Assembly: GCA_017429525.1 (NCBI GenBank)
Contig: JAFROT010000035.1
Coordinates: forward strand, 1-64,000
From: Bacteroidaceae bacterium
GTDB lineage: Bacteria > Bacteroidota > Bacteroidia > Bacteroidales > Bacteroidaceae
DNA: 64,000 nt
Direction of reading: 5' to 3'
Both the position numbers and the translations under genes were made by a program. Position 1 is the stretch's first letter, and each line of letters starts with the position of its first letter. The notes below the pieces were generated by a model that saw only the letters and a program-made list of their open reading frames with translations, did no database searches and was not told the origin of the DNA. Positions 52,401 to 60,866 of this stretch are shown piece by piece.

Positions 52401-53333
52401 CAGTCGTCGCTCAATGAGGCTCTTGACGATTGGGCTTTCTTGCAGCTTCTCGGCATTCGTGTGGATGTCATTCCACATGACGAATTTATTGAAGGAGAAT
52501 AATCCGAGGACGCTCTCGTCCAGAATCTCCCATCGCTGATGCTGCTCAATGGCCTTGCGCATAGCAGCAAAGATGGCAGGGACGTCGACACCACTTTCGT
52601 CCTTGGGCAGCGGGTCGAAGGTCGGGATGAGGAGCTTGAACTGTTGACGCAAGAACTCGTTGAGGGTGATGTTGAGTATGGTCTCCTCGTCGCGCAGACG
52701 TACGATATAGCCGCCTCCGTTGCGGACGATATTGACGGGCAACAGCAGAATGGGCGCGTAGCGGGGCTGGTCGCTCTTCTCGGTGACGTACCATTTGAGC
52801 AGGCCGATGGCGATGAACAGTGCGTTGGCACCATTCTCTTCCAACGCTGTGCGGGCGCCACGGTAGAGGTTGGTAAGGATAGGCTTGAGCTCAGTGGCCG
52901 ACAAATAGGTCATGAGCTTATGGGCTTTGATGTTAGCCTCAAACTGTTCCTTCAATGGCGCTGCCTGCGTAGCAGAATGGAACAAGCCGTCTTCGGCCTC
53001 CAGCTTCTTTCGCTCTTCGGGCCAAGGCTGAACGGTATAGTTGTCGCCCGTCTGAAGGTTATCTTCGACATGAGCCACATCAAAGGACACGAACTGAAGA
53101 GCTCGCTTGCCCAGACGCGTGTTCAGCAGGTTATTGCGCAGGCTGAAGTCCAGAAGTTTTCGCTCCCAAAGGGCTTGGCGCGTCAGTTGGCGTTCGTCAA
53201 TCTTCAGGGCTGCTTCTTCAGCTGCATCGAGTGCGAGACCTTCGCTTGTTACAGCATCGGGCAGGGATGTTGCAGCAGAAGGGTTCGTTGGCTCGTTGGC
53301 CTCGTTGGGGATAGGTAGTTGTTGGTCCGTCAT
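49428..53333 (-). CDS. DUF4011/DUF3320 superfamily I helicase with nuclease-like C-terminus
   Basis: A 1,301-residue protein of the COG1112-like class. An N-terminal DUF4011-type region (E-R-K-L-L-D-F-S-L-R-N-N-L-L at about 57-70) precedes Walker A G-P-P-G-T-G-K-S (361-368). Walker B is LVIFDEASQMPTS, with further SF1 motifs GDNKQMPP, FHYRSKHE and RRLNVAVSRAR. Residues about 1097-1190 look like a Vsr/MTES_1575-type nuclease fold (FKVDVAVVDP, LLGILIDNHA), though the usual catalytic Lys is not obvious. A winged-helix-like DUF3320 domain (about 1236-1290) ends the protein. Such helicases are often linked with phage defence. Here it interrupts the cysD-cysN pair, suggesting later insertion. Confidence 0.85.
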   Translation of the reverse strand: MTDQQLPIPNEANEPTNPSAATSLPDAVTSEGLALDAAEEAALKIDERQLTRQALWERKLLDFSLRNNLLNTRLGKRALQFVSFDVAHVEDNLQTGDNYTVQPWPEERKKLEAEDGLFHSATQAAPLKEQFEANIKAHKLMTYLSATELKPILTNLYRGARTALEENGANALFIAIGLLKWYVTEKSDQPRYAPILLLPVNIVRNGGGYIVRLRDEETILNITLNEFLRQQFKLLIPTFDPLPKDESGVDVPAIFAAMRKAIEQHQRWEILDESVLGLFSFNKFVMWNDIHTNAEKLQESPIVKSLIERRLTIPETDPTVDVHQFDLTALPAEVATPISVDSSQLEAVIESGEGKSFILYGPPGTGKSQTITNMIANALYQGRRVLFVAEKMAALSVVQKRLAKIGLDPFCLELHSNKVTKTHFLEQLQQALDVTHGHVSEDFEKRSKELYDLRQQLNGYMQAVHQVGDCGLSVYDCIDRYLNLGETAKADISFDFSKSKKESDLAALTDTLTKLDAVFQVTGHPTLHPLNGLAPKDDRRESLAQLETLLRQLQASGEQPSALLAEWQAIQGKWFLPKLLSTNKFVKRLQKIDGSVSKAGVSSFLDSLQQVSPSLSSETISTWLAHKDEWREWFQWSSQRAELVRQNWQPAVDLIEAGQSGADSAKALARELYKEWALTMIDGNDSLRQFSGLVFDDVIARYRQLTEHFQELTKKELYCRLAARIPSISIEAATGSEVNILKRNIANGGRGTSIRHIIDQIPNLLPKLCPCMLMSPISVAQFIDLRWPKFDLVIFDEASQMPTSEAVGAIGRGKALIVVGDNKQMPPTSFFDAQQVDDEDAEIDDLDSILDDCQALSIPDHYLAFHYRSKHESLIAFSNQEYYDGRLFTFPSADDRLQKVSLVKVEGTYDKGGKRSNRAEADAVVAEILRRLADKELSKYSIGVVSFSVAQQNLIEDVLMEALSGKPELEAKALQAEEPIFVKNLENVQGDERDVILFSVGYGPDKDGNVSMNFGPLNNRGGERRLNVAVSRARYEMIVFSTLRAEQIDLRRSKALGVEGLQKFLKYAETGQLLKKETTAKATTIAADALADDIAAALSALGYETSTAVGRSLFKVDVAVVDPADRERYLLGILIDNHARNATKIARDRELTQPSVLQGLGWKVIRVWSIDWMQNRQRVLDAIVSAIETKGSAQKNDAPLNLTNPKIVAETVKAPKPVAVKNSTGEKRDIDEIPDSKIDEVVLQVVKEQIAIPLDGIKLAANRMLGYTRRTTKIDNAITRSVARLLKSGQITREGETLKAL

Positions 53334-53355
53334 AATGAGAGAACTATTTTAAGTT

Positions 53356-53374
53356 GTTGCGACGGAGTCGCAAC
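53356..53374. terminator. Hairpin between cysD and the helicase gene
   Basis: GTTGCGAC/GTCGCAAC perfect 8-bp stem with a 3-base loop in the 52-base gap. It could weaken readthrough or mark an insertion edge; no strong T-run. Confidence 0.4.
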
Positions 53375-53385
53375 ATACGGGACGT

Positions 53386-54294
53386 TTAGAAATAACCTTC
53401 GCGTTTCTTTTGTTCCATCGAAGCCTCTTGGTCGAAGTCGATGACACGAGTGGTGCGCTCGCTCTTGGTGGTCGTCATCATCTCCTCCACGATTTCCTCG
53501 ATGGTCGTAGCTGTGCTCTCTACGGCGCCAGTCAGCGGCCAGCAACCAAGGGTGCGGAAGCGTACCATACGCGGCTTGATCATCGGGCGGTATTTCTCGG
53601 GCAGGCGGTCGTCGTCAGCCATGATGAGGTTGCCGTCGATTTCCACGCAGGGGCGCTCTTTGGCGTAGTAGAGGGGAACGATGGGGATGTTCTCGAGGCG
53701 AATGTACTGCCAGATGTCGAGCTCTGTCCAGTTGGAGAGCGGGAATACGCGAATCGACTCGCCTTTATGTATGCGGGCGTTGTAGATATCCCAGAGCTCG
53801 GGGCGCTGGTTCTTGGGGTCCCATTGCTGGAACTGGTCGCGGAACGAGAAGATACGTTCCTTGGCGCGGCTCTTCTCCTCGTCGCGGCGGGCTCCACCGA
53901 AGGCCGCATCGAACTTGTATTTGTTCAGTGCATCGAGCAGCGCTTTGGTCTTCATGAGGTCCGTGTGGACCTTAGAACCATGGGTGAAGGGCCCAACTCC
54001 GGCGTTGAACGCTTCCATATTTGATTCTACGATGAGGTTCCAGCCGTATTTCTTGGCATATTCGTCACGGAACTGAATCATCTCCTTGAACTTCCATTTC
54101 GAGTCGATGTGCATGAGTGGGAAGGGTACCTTGCCAGGAGCAAAGGCTTTCTCGGCAAGACGTACCATGACGGAGCTGTCCTTACCGATGCTGTAGAGCA
54201 TGACGGGATTCTCGAACTCCGCCGCTACTTCGCGGATGATGTGGATGCTCTCGGCTTCAAGTTCTTGGAGGTGAGAGAGGTGGTATGTATTCAT
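53386..54294 (-). CDS. cysD: Sulfate adenylyltransferase subunit 2
   Basis: A 302-residue PP-loop ATP pyrophosphatase that makes adenosine phosphosulfate from sulfate and ATP. PP-loop S-I-G-K-D-S-S-V-M is at about 35-43. The family blocks [20 protein letters not shown] and [14 protein letters not shown] are intact. Normal length. It begins 4 bases after cysC in the same direction. Confidence 0.96.
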   Translation of the reverse strand: MNTYHLSHLQELEAESIHIIREVAAEFENPVMLYSIGKDSSVMVRLAEKAFAPGKVPFPLMHIDSKWKFKEMIQFRDEYAKKYGWNLIVESNMEAFNAGVGPFTHGSKVHTDLMKTKALLDALNKYKFDAAFGGARRDEEKSRAKERIFSFRDQFQQWDPKNQRPELWDIYNARIHKGESIRVFPLSNWTELDIWQYIRLENIPIVPLYYAKERPCVEIDGNLIMADDDRLPEKYRPMIKPRMVRFRTLGCWPLTGAVESTATTIEEIVEEMMTTTKSERTTRVIDFDQEASMEQKKREGYF

Positions 54295-54298
54295 AGAG

Positions 54299-54892
54299 CT
54301 ATTGTTTTTGTAAACTTTGGATCAGTTCAATCACTTGTGCTACACTCGTTTCGAGCGGTTGCGTACTGGTGTCTATCGTCAGGGCCGGGTGTTCGGGAAC
54401 TTCGAACGGAGCGCTGATGCCCGTGAAGTCCTTGACCTCGCCACGGCGGGCGCGGGCATAAAGACCTTTGACGTCGCGGCGTTCACACTCCTCGAGGGGG
54501 GTACTGACGTAGACCTCCTTGAAATCGTCGGCACCAATGATGTCGCGCGCCATCTGGCGGTATTCGTTGGTCGGCGAGACGAAGGCGGCAAGGGTGACAA
54601 TTCCTGTATCGACGAAGAGCTTGCCCACCTCGGCGATACGGCGGATGTTCTCGCGACGGTCATCGGCGCTAAAGCCTAAGCCTGCGTTGATGCCTGTGCG
54701 GATGTTGTCGCCGTCGAGGATACGGCAGAGGATGCCGAGGCGGTGCAACTCGCGCTCCACGCCGAGGGCGATGGTCGACTTGCCCGAACCGCTGAGGCCG
54801 GTGAACCAGATCATCATGCCGCGCTGGTGGAGTAGCGATTCCTTGTCCTGACGCGTCATCATGGAAATGGGATATATGTTCTCGGTTATCAT
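54299..54892 (-). CDS. cysC: Adenylylsulfate kinase
   Basis: A 197-residue kinase turning APS into PAPS. P-loop G-L-S-G-S-G-K-S-T is at about 32-40, followed by [11 protein letters not shown] and [12 protein letters not shown]. Normal length. It lies one base after the SLC13 gene and 4 bases before cysD, in a tight leftward run. Confidence 0.95.
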   Translation of the reverse strand: MITENIYPISMMTRQDKESLLHQRGMMIWFTGLSGSGKSTIALGVERELHRLGILCRILDGDNIRTGINAGLGFSADDRRENIRRIAEVGKLFVDTGIVTLAAFVSPTNEYRQMARDIIGADDFKEVYVSTPLEECERRDVKGLYARARRGEVKDFTGISAPFEVPEHPALTIDTSTQPLETSVAQVIELIQSLQKQ

Positions 54893-54893
54893 T

Positions 54894-56552
54894 TTAAATC
54901 ATATGATAGAATAATGGAATAAGCAGAACGCTCAACGTGAAGACGATGATGTTCATGGGCAGACCCACCTTGACGAAGTCCTTGAACTTGTAGCCGCCGA
55001 CACCCTGCACGATGAGGTTCGTCTGGTAGCCGATAGGCGTGGAGAAAGCCGAACTGGCTGCGAAGCACACACAGACGACGAAAGGCATGGGATTAGCACC
55101 CAGCTTCTCGGAGACTGCAAGTGCCAGCGGGAAGGCCAGTGCGGCGGCTGCGTTGTTGGTGATGAGCTCGGTGAAGATATTGGTGATGAGGAACAAGGCC
55201 GCCAGGATGATGTAGATGCCATAGTCCGCCCCCTTGACGATGTCGGTCAGCGAGATGATGTAACCAGCGATGAAGTCGGCAAAACCGCTCTTGGTCATCG
55301 CCGTAGAGATGGCAAAGGCGCAGGCGATGGTGATGAGGACGTCCCACGAGAAGAATTTCGTGTACTTGCGTGGCGAGAACATACGTGTCCATGCCATGAT
55401 GATGACGGTGATGCAGACGAAGAAGAACATGTCGAGCTTCAGCCCAGGCATGTGTGCCTGCACGAAGTCGGATTGTGCGAGCATCTCCTTGACTGGTTCG
55501 AGTTCGCCTACGGTAGCACCGATGATCATGAGGATGAGCAGCACCAGCGCAAACCAGCGCTTCTTCTGTCCCATGGGCGGTTCGTATTCGCCTACGCGGT
55601 TGATCATCCAGAAGACGCGGCTGTCGCCCCAAGCTTTCATGAACGAGTCGTCGGCATCGATGATGAGCGTGTCCTCGTGGGTCAGGCGCATATTCATGAA
55701 GTCACCTTCGACAATGCTGCCGCCACGGCTGATGGCACGGACGTGGGCACCATAGTGACGGTAGAAGTCGAACTCATGCAGCGTCTTGCCGAGGCCGGGG
55801 AAGCGGTTGCCGAGGAGAACCTCATGGCGTGTCATGCCGGGCGCAAGATCTTGTTCTTCGGCTTCTTCATCAGAGTGGCGCTCGTTGGGGAGCAGGTACT
55901 TAGAGAAGAAAATCAAGTAGATGAGGCCGGCAAGGGCGATAAAGATACCGACCTTTGTCAGCTCAAACATCGACATGCCATCAATGCCGAAGCGCATGAG
56001 TATGCCCTCGGCTGCACCCTCCTCGACGGCGACGGTCTCGTCTTTGTACTCCTGCAAGAGCATGCCGTGGAGTACGAGGTTGGTGGTCGTACCGATGAGC
56101 GTGCAGATACCGCCGATGACGGTGGCGTAGGAGAGGGGAATCAGGAATTTCGTGGGTGGCAGTTTCATCTTACGTGCCCAGTTCTTGATCATCGGAGCGA
56201 AGATGACGACGACAGGCGTGTTGTTGAAAAACGCTGAGATGAAGGTCACAATAGGGTAGAAGCGTAGTCCAGCCGAGGTAATCGTGGCGTTCTTCTTGGG
56301 CAGCATGCGGAAGACGATGCGCTCGAGGATGCCACTCTTGCGAACTCCCTCGCTGACCAGGTAGAGCAATGCCACTGTGATCATGCCCTTGTTGGAGAAA
56401 CCTTTCAGGGCCTCCTCGGGGTTGATGATGCCGGCTATGAGCAACAGCACTACCGCCGTGAAGAGGATGAGGCCAGGGCGCAGGCATTCACGCATCAGTG
56501 CGACGAGCATGAACACCAGGATGATGGCGACGTAGATGATGGGGAATGTCAT
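54894..56552 (-). CDS. SLC13-family anion transporter, probable sulfate importer
   Basis: A 552-residue inner-membrane protein with about a dozen hydrophobic segments in two halves separated by a cytosolic region (about 215-320) resembling a TrkA-C domain (GAHVRAISRGGSIVEGDF). Each half has a re-entrant loop motif: SAFFNNTPVVVIFAP and ITNIFTELITNNAAAALAFPLAL. In this operon it most likely brings in sulfate for CysDN and CysC. Overall arrangement matches the SLC13/DASS-type sulfate permeases placed with cys genes in other bacteria. Confidence 0.88.
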   Translation of the reverse strand: MTFPIIYVAIILVFMLVALMRECLRPGLILFTAVVLLLIAGIINPEEALKGFSNKGMITVALLYLVSEGVRKSGILERIVFRMLPKKNATITSAGLRFYPIVTFISAFFNNTPVVVIFAPMIKNWARKMKLPPTKFLIPLSYATVIGGICTLIGTTTNLVLHGMLLQEYKDETVAVEEGAAEGILMRFGIDGMSMFELTKVGIFIALAGLIYLIFFSKYLLPNERHSDEEAEEQDLAPGMTRHEVLLGNRFPGLGKTLHEFDFYRHYGAHVRAISRGGSIVEGDFMNMRLTHEDTLIIDADDSFMKAWGDSRVFWMINRVGEYEPPMGQKKRWFALVLLILMIIGATVGELEPVKEMLAQSDFVQAHMPGLKLDMFFFVCITVIIMAWTRMFSPRKYTKFFSWDVLITIACAFAISTAMTKSGFADFIAGYIISLTDIVKGADYGIYIILAALFLITNIFTELITNNAAAALAFPLALAVSEKLGANPMPFVVCVCFAASSAFSTPIGYQTNLIVQGVGGYKFKDFVKVGLPMNIIVFTLSVLLIPLFYHMI

Positions 56553-56555
56553 GTT

Positions 56556-58340
56556 TTATTTCAGCTTTAGGATCACGCCGTTGTTGGCGGGAACGTTAAC
56601 GCGTGTCGGTGTTTCGTGTGTGAAGGCTATGGTGGATGTCTTTCCACTCAGGAGGTTAGTGGCCTTTGCTTTTGCCTTGGGTTTGAGGCTATAAAGTTCA
56701 AATACGTGTTCGGGGATGTTGATGTCGAGTTCGGCGTCCTTGTCGTCGAAGTTGGCCACGCAGAGCAGCACTTCATTGTCAGCCCGGCGCAGGTACGCAT
56801 AGTGGCGTTGAGGATTGAATGTGGCGCTCTGAGGGTTTACGTACATCAGGTCGTAGAAGTCGCCTTCGCGGATGGCGCGTTCGTTGGAGCAGAGGTTGAG
56901 TAGCTGCTTGTAAAACGACTGGAGTTCAATCTCTTGCTGCGTCAGGTTCTTCTTGCCGAACTTACCTTTATTACGCCAGCGGTTGACGGCGTCAACGGTC
57001 CAGTAGTCGAAGATGGTCGTACGTCCGTCGCGCCCGCTGAAGCCTTCGTCGTCCATGCCTCGCTCGGCCAGTTCCTGACCGAAGTAGACCATGACGGGAC
57101 CTGTGCTGAAAGTGGCGGCTACGAGCATCGGGGCGCGTCCGCGCTCGCCGTTGCCCGCAAAGAAATCCGATGCGATGCGTTGTTCGTCGTGGTTCTCGAG
57201 GAACGAGAGCATGTGCGGACGGATGTCATCGACGGCTTGCCAACAGCGGGTGATGGCCTCGGCGTTGGCCTGTCCGCAGGTCACGGCGCGGAGGGTGTCG
57301 TAGAGGCCGACTTTGTCGTAGAGATAGTCGAAGCCACCTTCGTGGATGTAGCGGCGATAAGCGTCGGGACCATAGATCTCGGCGATGAAGATGAGGTCGG
57401 GGTGAGCAGTCTTCACCTGTGGGATGGCCCATCCCCAGAACTCGGCTGGCACCATCTCGGCCATGTCGCAGCGGAAACCATCGATACCCTTGCCGGCCCA
57501 GTACTGAAGGATGTTCAGCATCTTCTCCCAAGTCGAGGGAATCGGGTCGAAATGGTTGGTGCGTCCTGCCATGTAGTCGACGCCGTAGTTCAGCTTGACG
57601 GTCTCATACCAGTCGTCGTGGTGAGCGTAGCTGGAGAAGACGTCGTTGCCGGTGGCGCGAGCAGGCCGCTCGGTGTAGGGCGCCTTCTCGTCGGCCTGCA
57701 GGTCGAAGTCGGCAGCGAAGGCTTCGCCGGGGAAATAGTAGAAGTTGTTGCGTGTTGAGAAGTGCTGGGTCGTGTCGTCGGCCGCACCGAGGTCCTCAAC
57801 GCCTTCGGGGCAGACGTCGCTGTGGTACTGACGTGCGACGTGGTTGGGCACGAAATCCAGAATCACCTTGAGTCCTGCTTCGTGACTGCGCTCGACCAGC
57901 GCCTCGAACTCCTCCATGCGCTTGGTTACGTCGGTGGCCAGGTCGGGGTCGACGTCGTAGTAGTCCTTGATGGCGTAGGCTGAGCCCGCCTTGCCCTTGA
58001 CGATGGCGTGGTGGTCGGGGGCGATGCCGTAGGCCGAGTAGTCGGTCTGTGTGGCGTGTTCGATGATGCCGGTGTACCAGATATGCGTGGCGCCGAGGGC
58101 TTTTATTTCTTTAAGCGCTTTGGGCGTGAAGGCGGCCATGGTGCCGCAGCCGTTGGTGGCGCGGTCGCCGTCGTGTTGGTTGACGTTGGCATCGCTGCCA
58201 AACAGACGAGTGAAGACTTGGTAGATGACAGGTTTCTGCATGTCGACAGTTTCGTTGTAAGACGAACACGCTTGCGTCAGACCCGCCAGGAGTCCGATGC
58301 AAGCTGTCGTAATGATGTTCTTGAATAGAGGACGTTTCAT
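56556..58340 (-). CDS. GH13 alpha-amylase-family lipoprotein
   Basis: A 594-residue enzyme with lipobox LTQAC (Cys about 25) and start MKRPLFKNIITT at 58340. GH13 motifs: DFVPNHV (region I), DGFRCDMAEM (region II, nucleophile Asp), FIAEIYG (region III, acid/base Glu) and FLENHDEQR (region IV). A C-terminal beta domain (about 505-594) is present. It probably cleaves alpha-glucans or maltodextrins at the cell surface or periplasm. Its stop is 3 bases before the SLC13 start, so it may be co-transcribed with the sulfation genes although the functions are not obviously related. Confidence 0.9.
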   Translation of the reverse strand: MKRPLFKNIITTACIGLLAGLTQACSSYNETVDMQKPVIYQVFTRLFGSDANVNQHDGDRATNGCGTMAAFTPKALKEIKALGATHIWYTGIIEHATQTDYSAYGIAPDHHAIVKGKAGSAYAIKDYYDVDPDLATDVTKRMEEFEALVERSHEAGLKVILDFVPNHVARQYHSDVCPEGVEDLGAADDTTQHFSTRNNFYYFPGEAFAADFDLQADEKAPYTERPARATGNDVFSSYAHHDDWYETVKLNYGVDYMAGRTNHFDPIPSTWEKMLNILQYWAGKGIDGFRCDMAEMVPAEFWGWAIPQVKTAHPDLIFIAEIYGPDAYRRYIHEGGFDYLYDKVGLYDTLRAVTCGQANAEAITRCWQAVDDIRPHMLSFLENHDEQRIASDFFAGNGERGRAPMLVAATFSTGPVMVYFGQELAERGMDDEGFSGRDGRTTIFDYWTVDAVNRWRNKGKFGKKNLTQQEIELQSFYKQLLNLCSNERAIREGDFYDLMYVNPQSATFNPQRHYAYLRRADNEVLLCVANFDDKDAELDINIPEHVFELYSLKPKAKAKATNLLSGKTSTIAFTHETPTRVNVPANNGVILKLK

Positions 58341-58393
58341 GTTCGAATGAAGTCTTGTGCCATGGCAATCACTGCGGGCACGATGCGTGTGGA

Positions 58394-59296
58394 TTACAAC
58401 TCCGCAGCTCCACGGACGACGAGTCCTTCGACGCCCTTGGCGATCTTGGCAATCATGCCTTGCAGCGCCTTGCCCGGGCCGCACTCGGTGAACTCCGTAG
58501 CGCCGGCAGCCAGCATGGCCTGCACTTCCTGTGTCCAGCGCACGCTGGCCGTGAGCTGTGCGATGAGGTTGGCCTTGATCTCGGCGGGCTCAGTGTGGGC
58601 CTTGCCGTCGACATTCTGGTAGACCGGGCATTTGGGCGTGTGGAACTCCGTGGCCTCGATGGCAGCCTGCAGCTCGTCCTTGGCGGGTTGCATGAGGGGG
58701 CTGTGGAATGCGCCGCCGACGGGCAGGGGCAGGGCACGCTTGGCACCTGCTGCCTTCAGCTGTTCGCAAGCCTTGCCGATGGCCTCCACGGTACCGCTGA
58801 TGACCAGCTGGCCGGGGTTGTTGTAGTTGGCAGGCACGCAGACGCCACCTTCGGCAGCCACTTCAGCGCAGACGCGCTCGACGGTCTCGTCGTCGAGACC
58901 GATGATGGCAGCCATCGTCGAGGGCTGGGCCTCGCAAGCCTTCTGCATGGCTTGTGCACGGGCGCTCACCAGCTTCAGACCATCCTCGAAGGAGAGGGCT
59001 CCGGCAGCCACGAGGGCGCTGAACTCGCCGAGCGAGTGGCCGCCCACCATATCGGGCTGGAACTTGTCGCCCAGGCAGATAGCAGTAATAACCGAGTGGA
59101 GGAAGACGGCAGGCTGTGTCACCTTCGTCTGCTTCAGTTCATCGGCCGTGCCTTCGAACATGATTTTGGTGATCTCGAAACCGAGAATCTCGTTAGCCTT
59201 ATCGAAAAGAGCCTTTGCTTCGGCGTTGCTTTCATAGAGGTCTTTGCCCATTCCTGAGAACTGGGCTCCCTGACCGGGGAAAACGAATGCTTTCAT
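58394..59296 (-). CDS. fabD: Malonyl-CoA:ACP transacylase
   Basis: A 300-residue enzyme loading malonyl units onto acyl carrier protein for fatty acid synthesis. Start MKAFVFPGQGAQFSGMG. The active-site block is G-H-S-L-G-E, with Arg in VSARAQAMQ and the catalytic His in GGAFHSPLM. Normal length. It heads the leftward run and has its own -7 box. Confidence 0.96.
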   Translation of the reverse strand: MKAFVFPGQGAQFSGMGKDLYESNAEAKALFDKANEILGFEITKIMFEGTADELKQTKVTQPAVFLHSVITAICLGDKFQPDMVGGHSLGEFSALVAAGALSFEDGLKLVSARAQAMQKACEAQPSTMAAIIGLDDETVERVCAEVAAEGGVCVPANYNNPGQLVISGTVEAIGKACEQLKAAGAKRALPLPVGGAFHSPLMQPAKDELQAAIEATEFHTPKCPVYQNVDGKAHTEPAEIKANLIAQLTASVRWTQEVQAMLAAGATEFTECGPGKALQGMIAKIAKGVEGLVVRGAAEL

Positions 59297-59417
59297 TTCT
59301 TATTGCTTTTGTTTTGTAGGTTGATGTTTCGTTTGTTGAGGACGCGGCGGCACTTGCGTGCACGGCAGACAACGGCATCTTCGCCTTTGCCGATGCATCC
59401 TTGCGCGTAATCGGGCG

Positions 59418-59425
59418 CAAATTTA
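59418..59425 (-). promoter_or_regulatory. -7 box of fabD
   Basis: Minus-strand TAAATTTG matches TAnnTTTG, 121 nt before the fabD ATG. Confidence 0.45.
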
Positions 59426-59485
59426 GTTAATTTTTTCCTCTTTACACCCTTTTTGAGCGATTTTCCTTATTTTTAACGTGCTTTG

Positions 59486-59517
59486 TTTGTGCAAACGGGC
59501 TGGAAACTGTACTTTTG
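59486..59517 (+). promoter_or_regulatory. Upstream rightward promoter
   Basis: TTG at 59486-59488 and TACTTTTG at 59510-59517, a 21-nt spacer. It would transcribe the 40-codon frame at 59537 and then the Gly/Tyr-rich protein gene. Confidence 0.45.
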
Positions 59518-59593
59518 TACACGAAAACAATAAATAATGTACGCGCGCGAAGTAGTTTTAGGGATTTTCTCCTTCGGTTTAGGATTTTCCCCT

Positions 59594-59623
59594 TTGGCGG
59601 TTGGCCGGTTTGCACTACTTTTG
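59594..59623 (+). promoter_or_regulatory. Promoter of the Gly/Tyr-rich protein gene
   Basis: TTGG at 59594 and TACTTTTG at 59616-59623, a 19-nt spacer, 40 nt before the ATG at 59664. Confidence 0.65.
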
Positions 59624-59663
59624 CACCACGAAAATGTTAAACCCTTAAACGTAGAATAGAATT

Positions 59664-60785
59664 ATGATGAACACTAAGAACTTGATGGCAGCTTTGGCGC
59701 TGCTCTTCCTGCCCCTCTCGATGGTGGCTCAGGATGACCTGTACTTCGTCCACAAGAAGTCAGACAAGGCGACGGTGACGTCCAAGCAGTCGAAGGCCGA
59801 CGATCGCTACCTGCCCGTGGAGATTGTCTATGCCGACGATGCAGATGCCGCTGTCGACGTGAAAGGTTCCTCACGCGATGTCGACGAGTACAACCGTCGC
59901 GGTCGTGCCAGCAAGGGCGTCGTCGTGGAGAAGGCTGATGGCACGTTCACCTATCAGATTCCCGGTAATGACACCTTATATATTATGGACGACACCATGG
60001 CCGTGACCACGCGCAGCTTGGCCAATGATGTCTATGCCCAGGGCTATAACGAAGGCTATCAGGACGGCGAGGACTACGCTTACACGCGTCGGCTTAACCG
60101 CTTTGGCTATGCCGGTGGCTATGCTTCGCCTTGGTACTACAGCTACTACGATCCCTTCTATTGGGACGACTGGTATTGGGGCTACGATCCCTATTGGTAT
60201 GGCGGCTACTATGGCTGGCACCGTCCCTACTGGGGCTATGCAGGCTGGGGCTATGGCTGGCGTGGCTATTGGGGCTACGATCCCTACTGGTATGGCGGTT
60301 ACTATGGCTGGGGCTATCCCTATCGCTATTTCTGGGGTAGTAACTATGGTCCCAACTATCGCCACAAGTCCGATTGGTATGCTGGCTCCCACGCCATGCG
60401 TCGTCCGGGTATGACGGGGCGTTCCGCTGGCTACAACCGCAACAACACCAGTACCACAACGCGCAGCGGTGGTAACAACAGCGGCTATACGAACCGCAGC
60501 CGTTCCTCCTATGGGCGCAGCGGCAACACGAACACTATGCGCTCGACGACGACCACCACCACGAGAAGCAGCAACTCGCGCGTCGGTTCGTTCAGCAACT
60601 CGCGCTCGTCCACTCCTTCCTACACGCCCAGCACCAGCTCGTCGTCATCGCGTAGCAGCAGCTTCGGTGGCAGCTCGTCGGGTGGCTTCTCGGGCGGCAG
60701 CCGCAGTGGAGGCTTCTCCGGCGGTGGCGGTGGTGGCGGCTTCACCGGTGGCAGTCGCGGTGGCGGCGGAGGCCGTGGTCGCTAA
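59664..60785 (+). CDS. Secreted low-complexity protein, Tyr/Trp/Gly-rich centre and Ser/Gly-rich tail
   Basis: A 373-residue protein with a signal peptide (cut near MVA-QD). Residues about 25-140 are an ordinary charged domain. Residues about 150-235 are made of Tyr-, Trp- and Gly-rich repeats, including two near-identical W-G-Y-D-P-Y-W-Y-G-G-Y-Y-G-W blocks. The rest is Arg/Ser/Asn-rich, then Ser-rich, ending in long Gly runs. Compositions of this kind occur in aggregating, adhesive or matrix proteins. It starts with two possible ATGs (59664, 59667). It is followed after 81 bases by an outer-membrane barrel gene. Family not recognised. Confidence 0.75.
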   Translation: MMNTKNLMAALALLFLPLSMVAQDDLYFVHKKSDKATVTSKQSKADDRYLPVEIVYADDADAAVDVKGSSRDVDEYNRRGRASKGVVVEKADGTFTYQIPGNDTLYIMDDTMAVTTRSLANDVYAQGYNEGYQDGEDYAYTRRLNRFGYAGGYASPWYYSYYDPFYWDDWYWGYDPYWYGGYYGWHRPYWGYAGWGYGWRGYWGYDPYWYGGYYGWGYPYRYFWGSNYGPNYRHKSDWYAGSHAMRRPGMTGRSAGYNRNNTSTTTRSGGNNSGYTNRSRSSYGRSGNTNTMRSTTTTTTRSSNSRVGSFSNSRSSTPSYTPSTSSSSSRSSSFGGSSSGGFSGGSRSGGFSGGGGGGGFTGGSRGGGGGRGR

Positions 60786-60866
60786 GTCAGAGCGCCTGAA
60801 CGTTATCCTCCAGGATGATTATGCTTGTTCTCATTCCATGTTAACTCTCTAAAATCACTATAGACA

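Larger units (their letters stand above)
59297..59663. other. Divergent region between fabD and the Gly/Tyr-rich protein gene
   Basis: It contains the fabD -7 box and two rightward promoters (59486-59517 and 59594-59623). Between them a 40-codon frame (59537-59659, starting M-Y-A-R-E) is possible but unsupported; it shares the 17-bp start region TAAATAATGTACGCGCG with a 14-codon frame at 31048. Confidence 0.5.
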
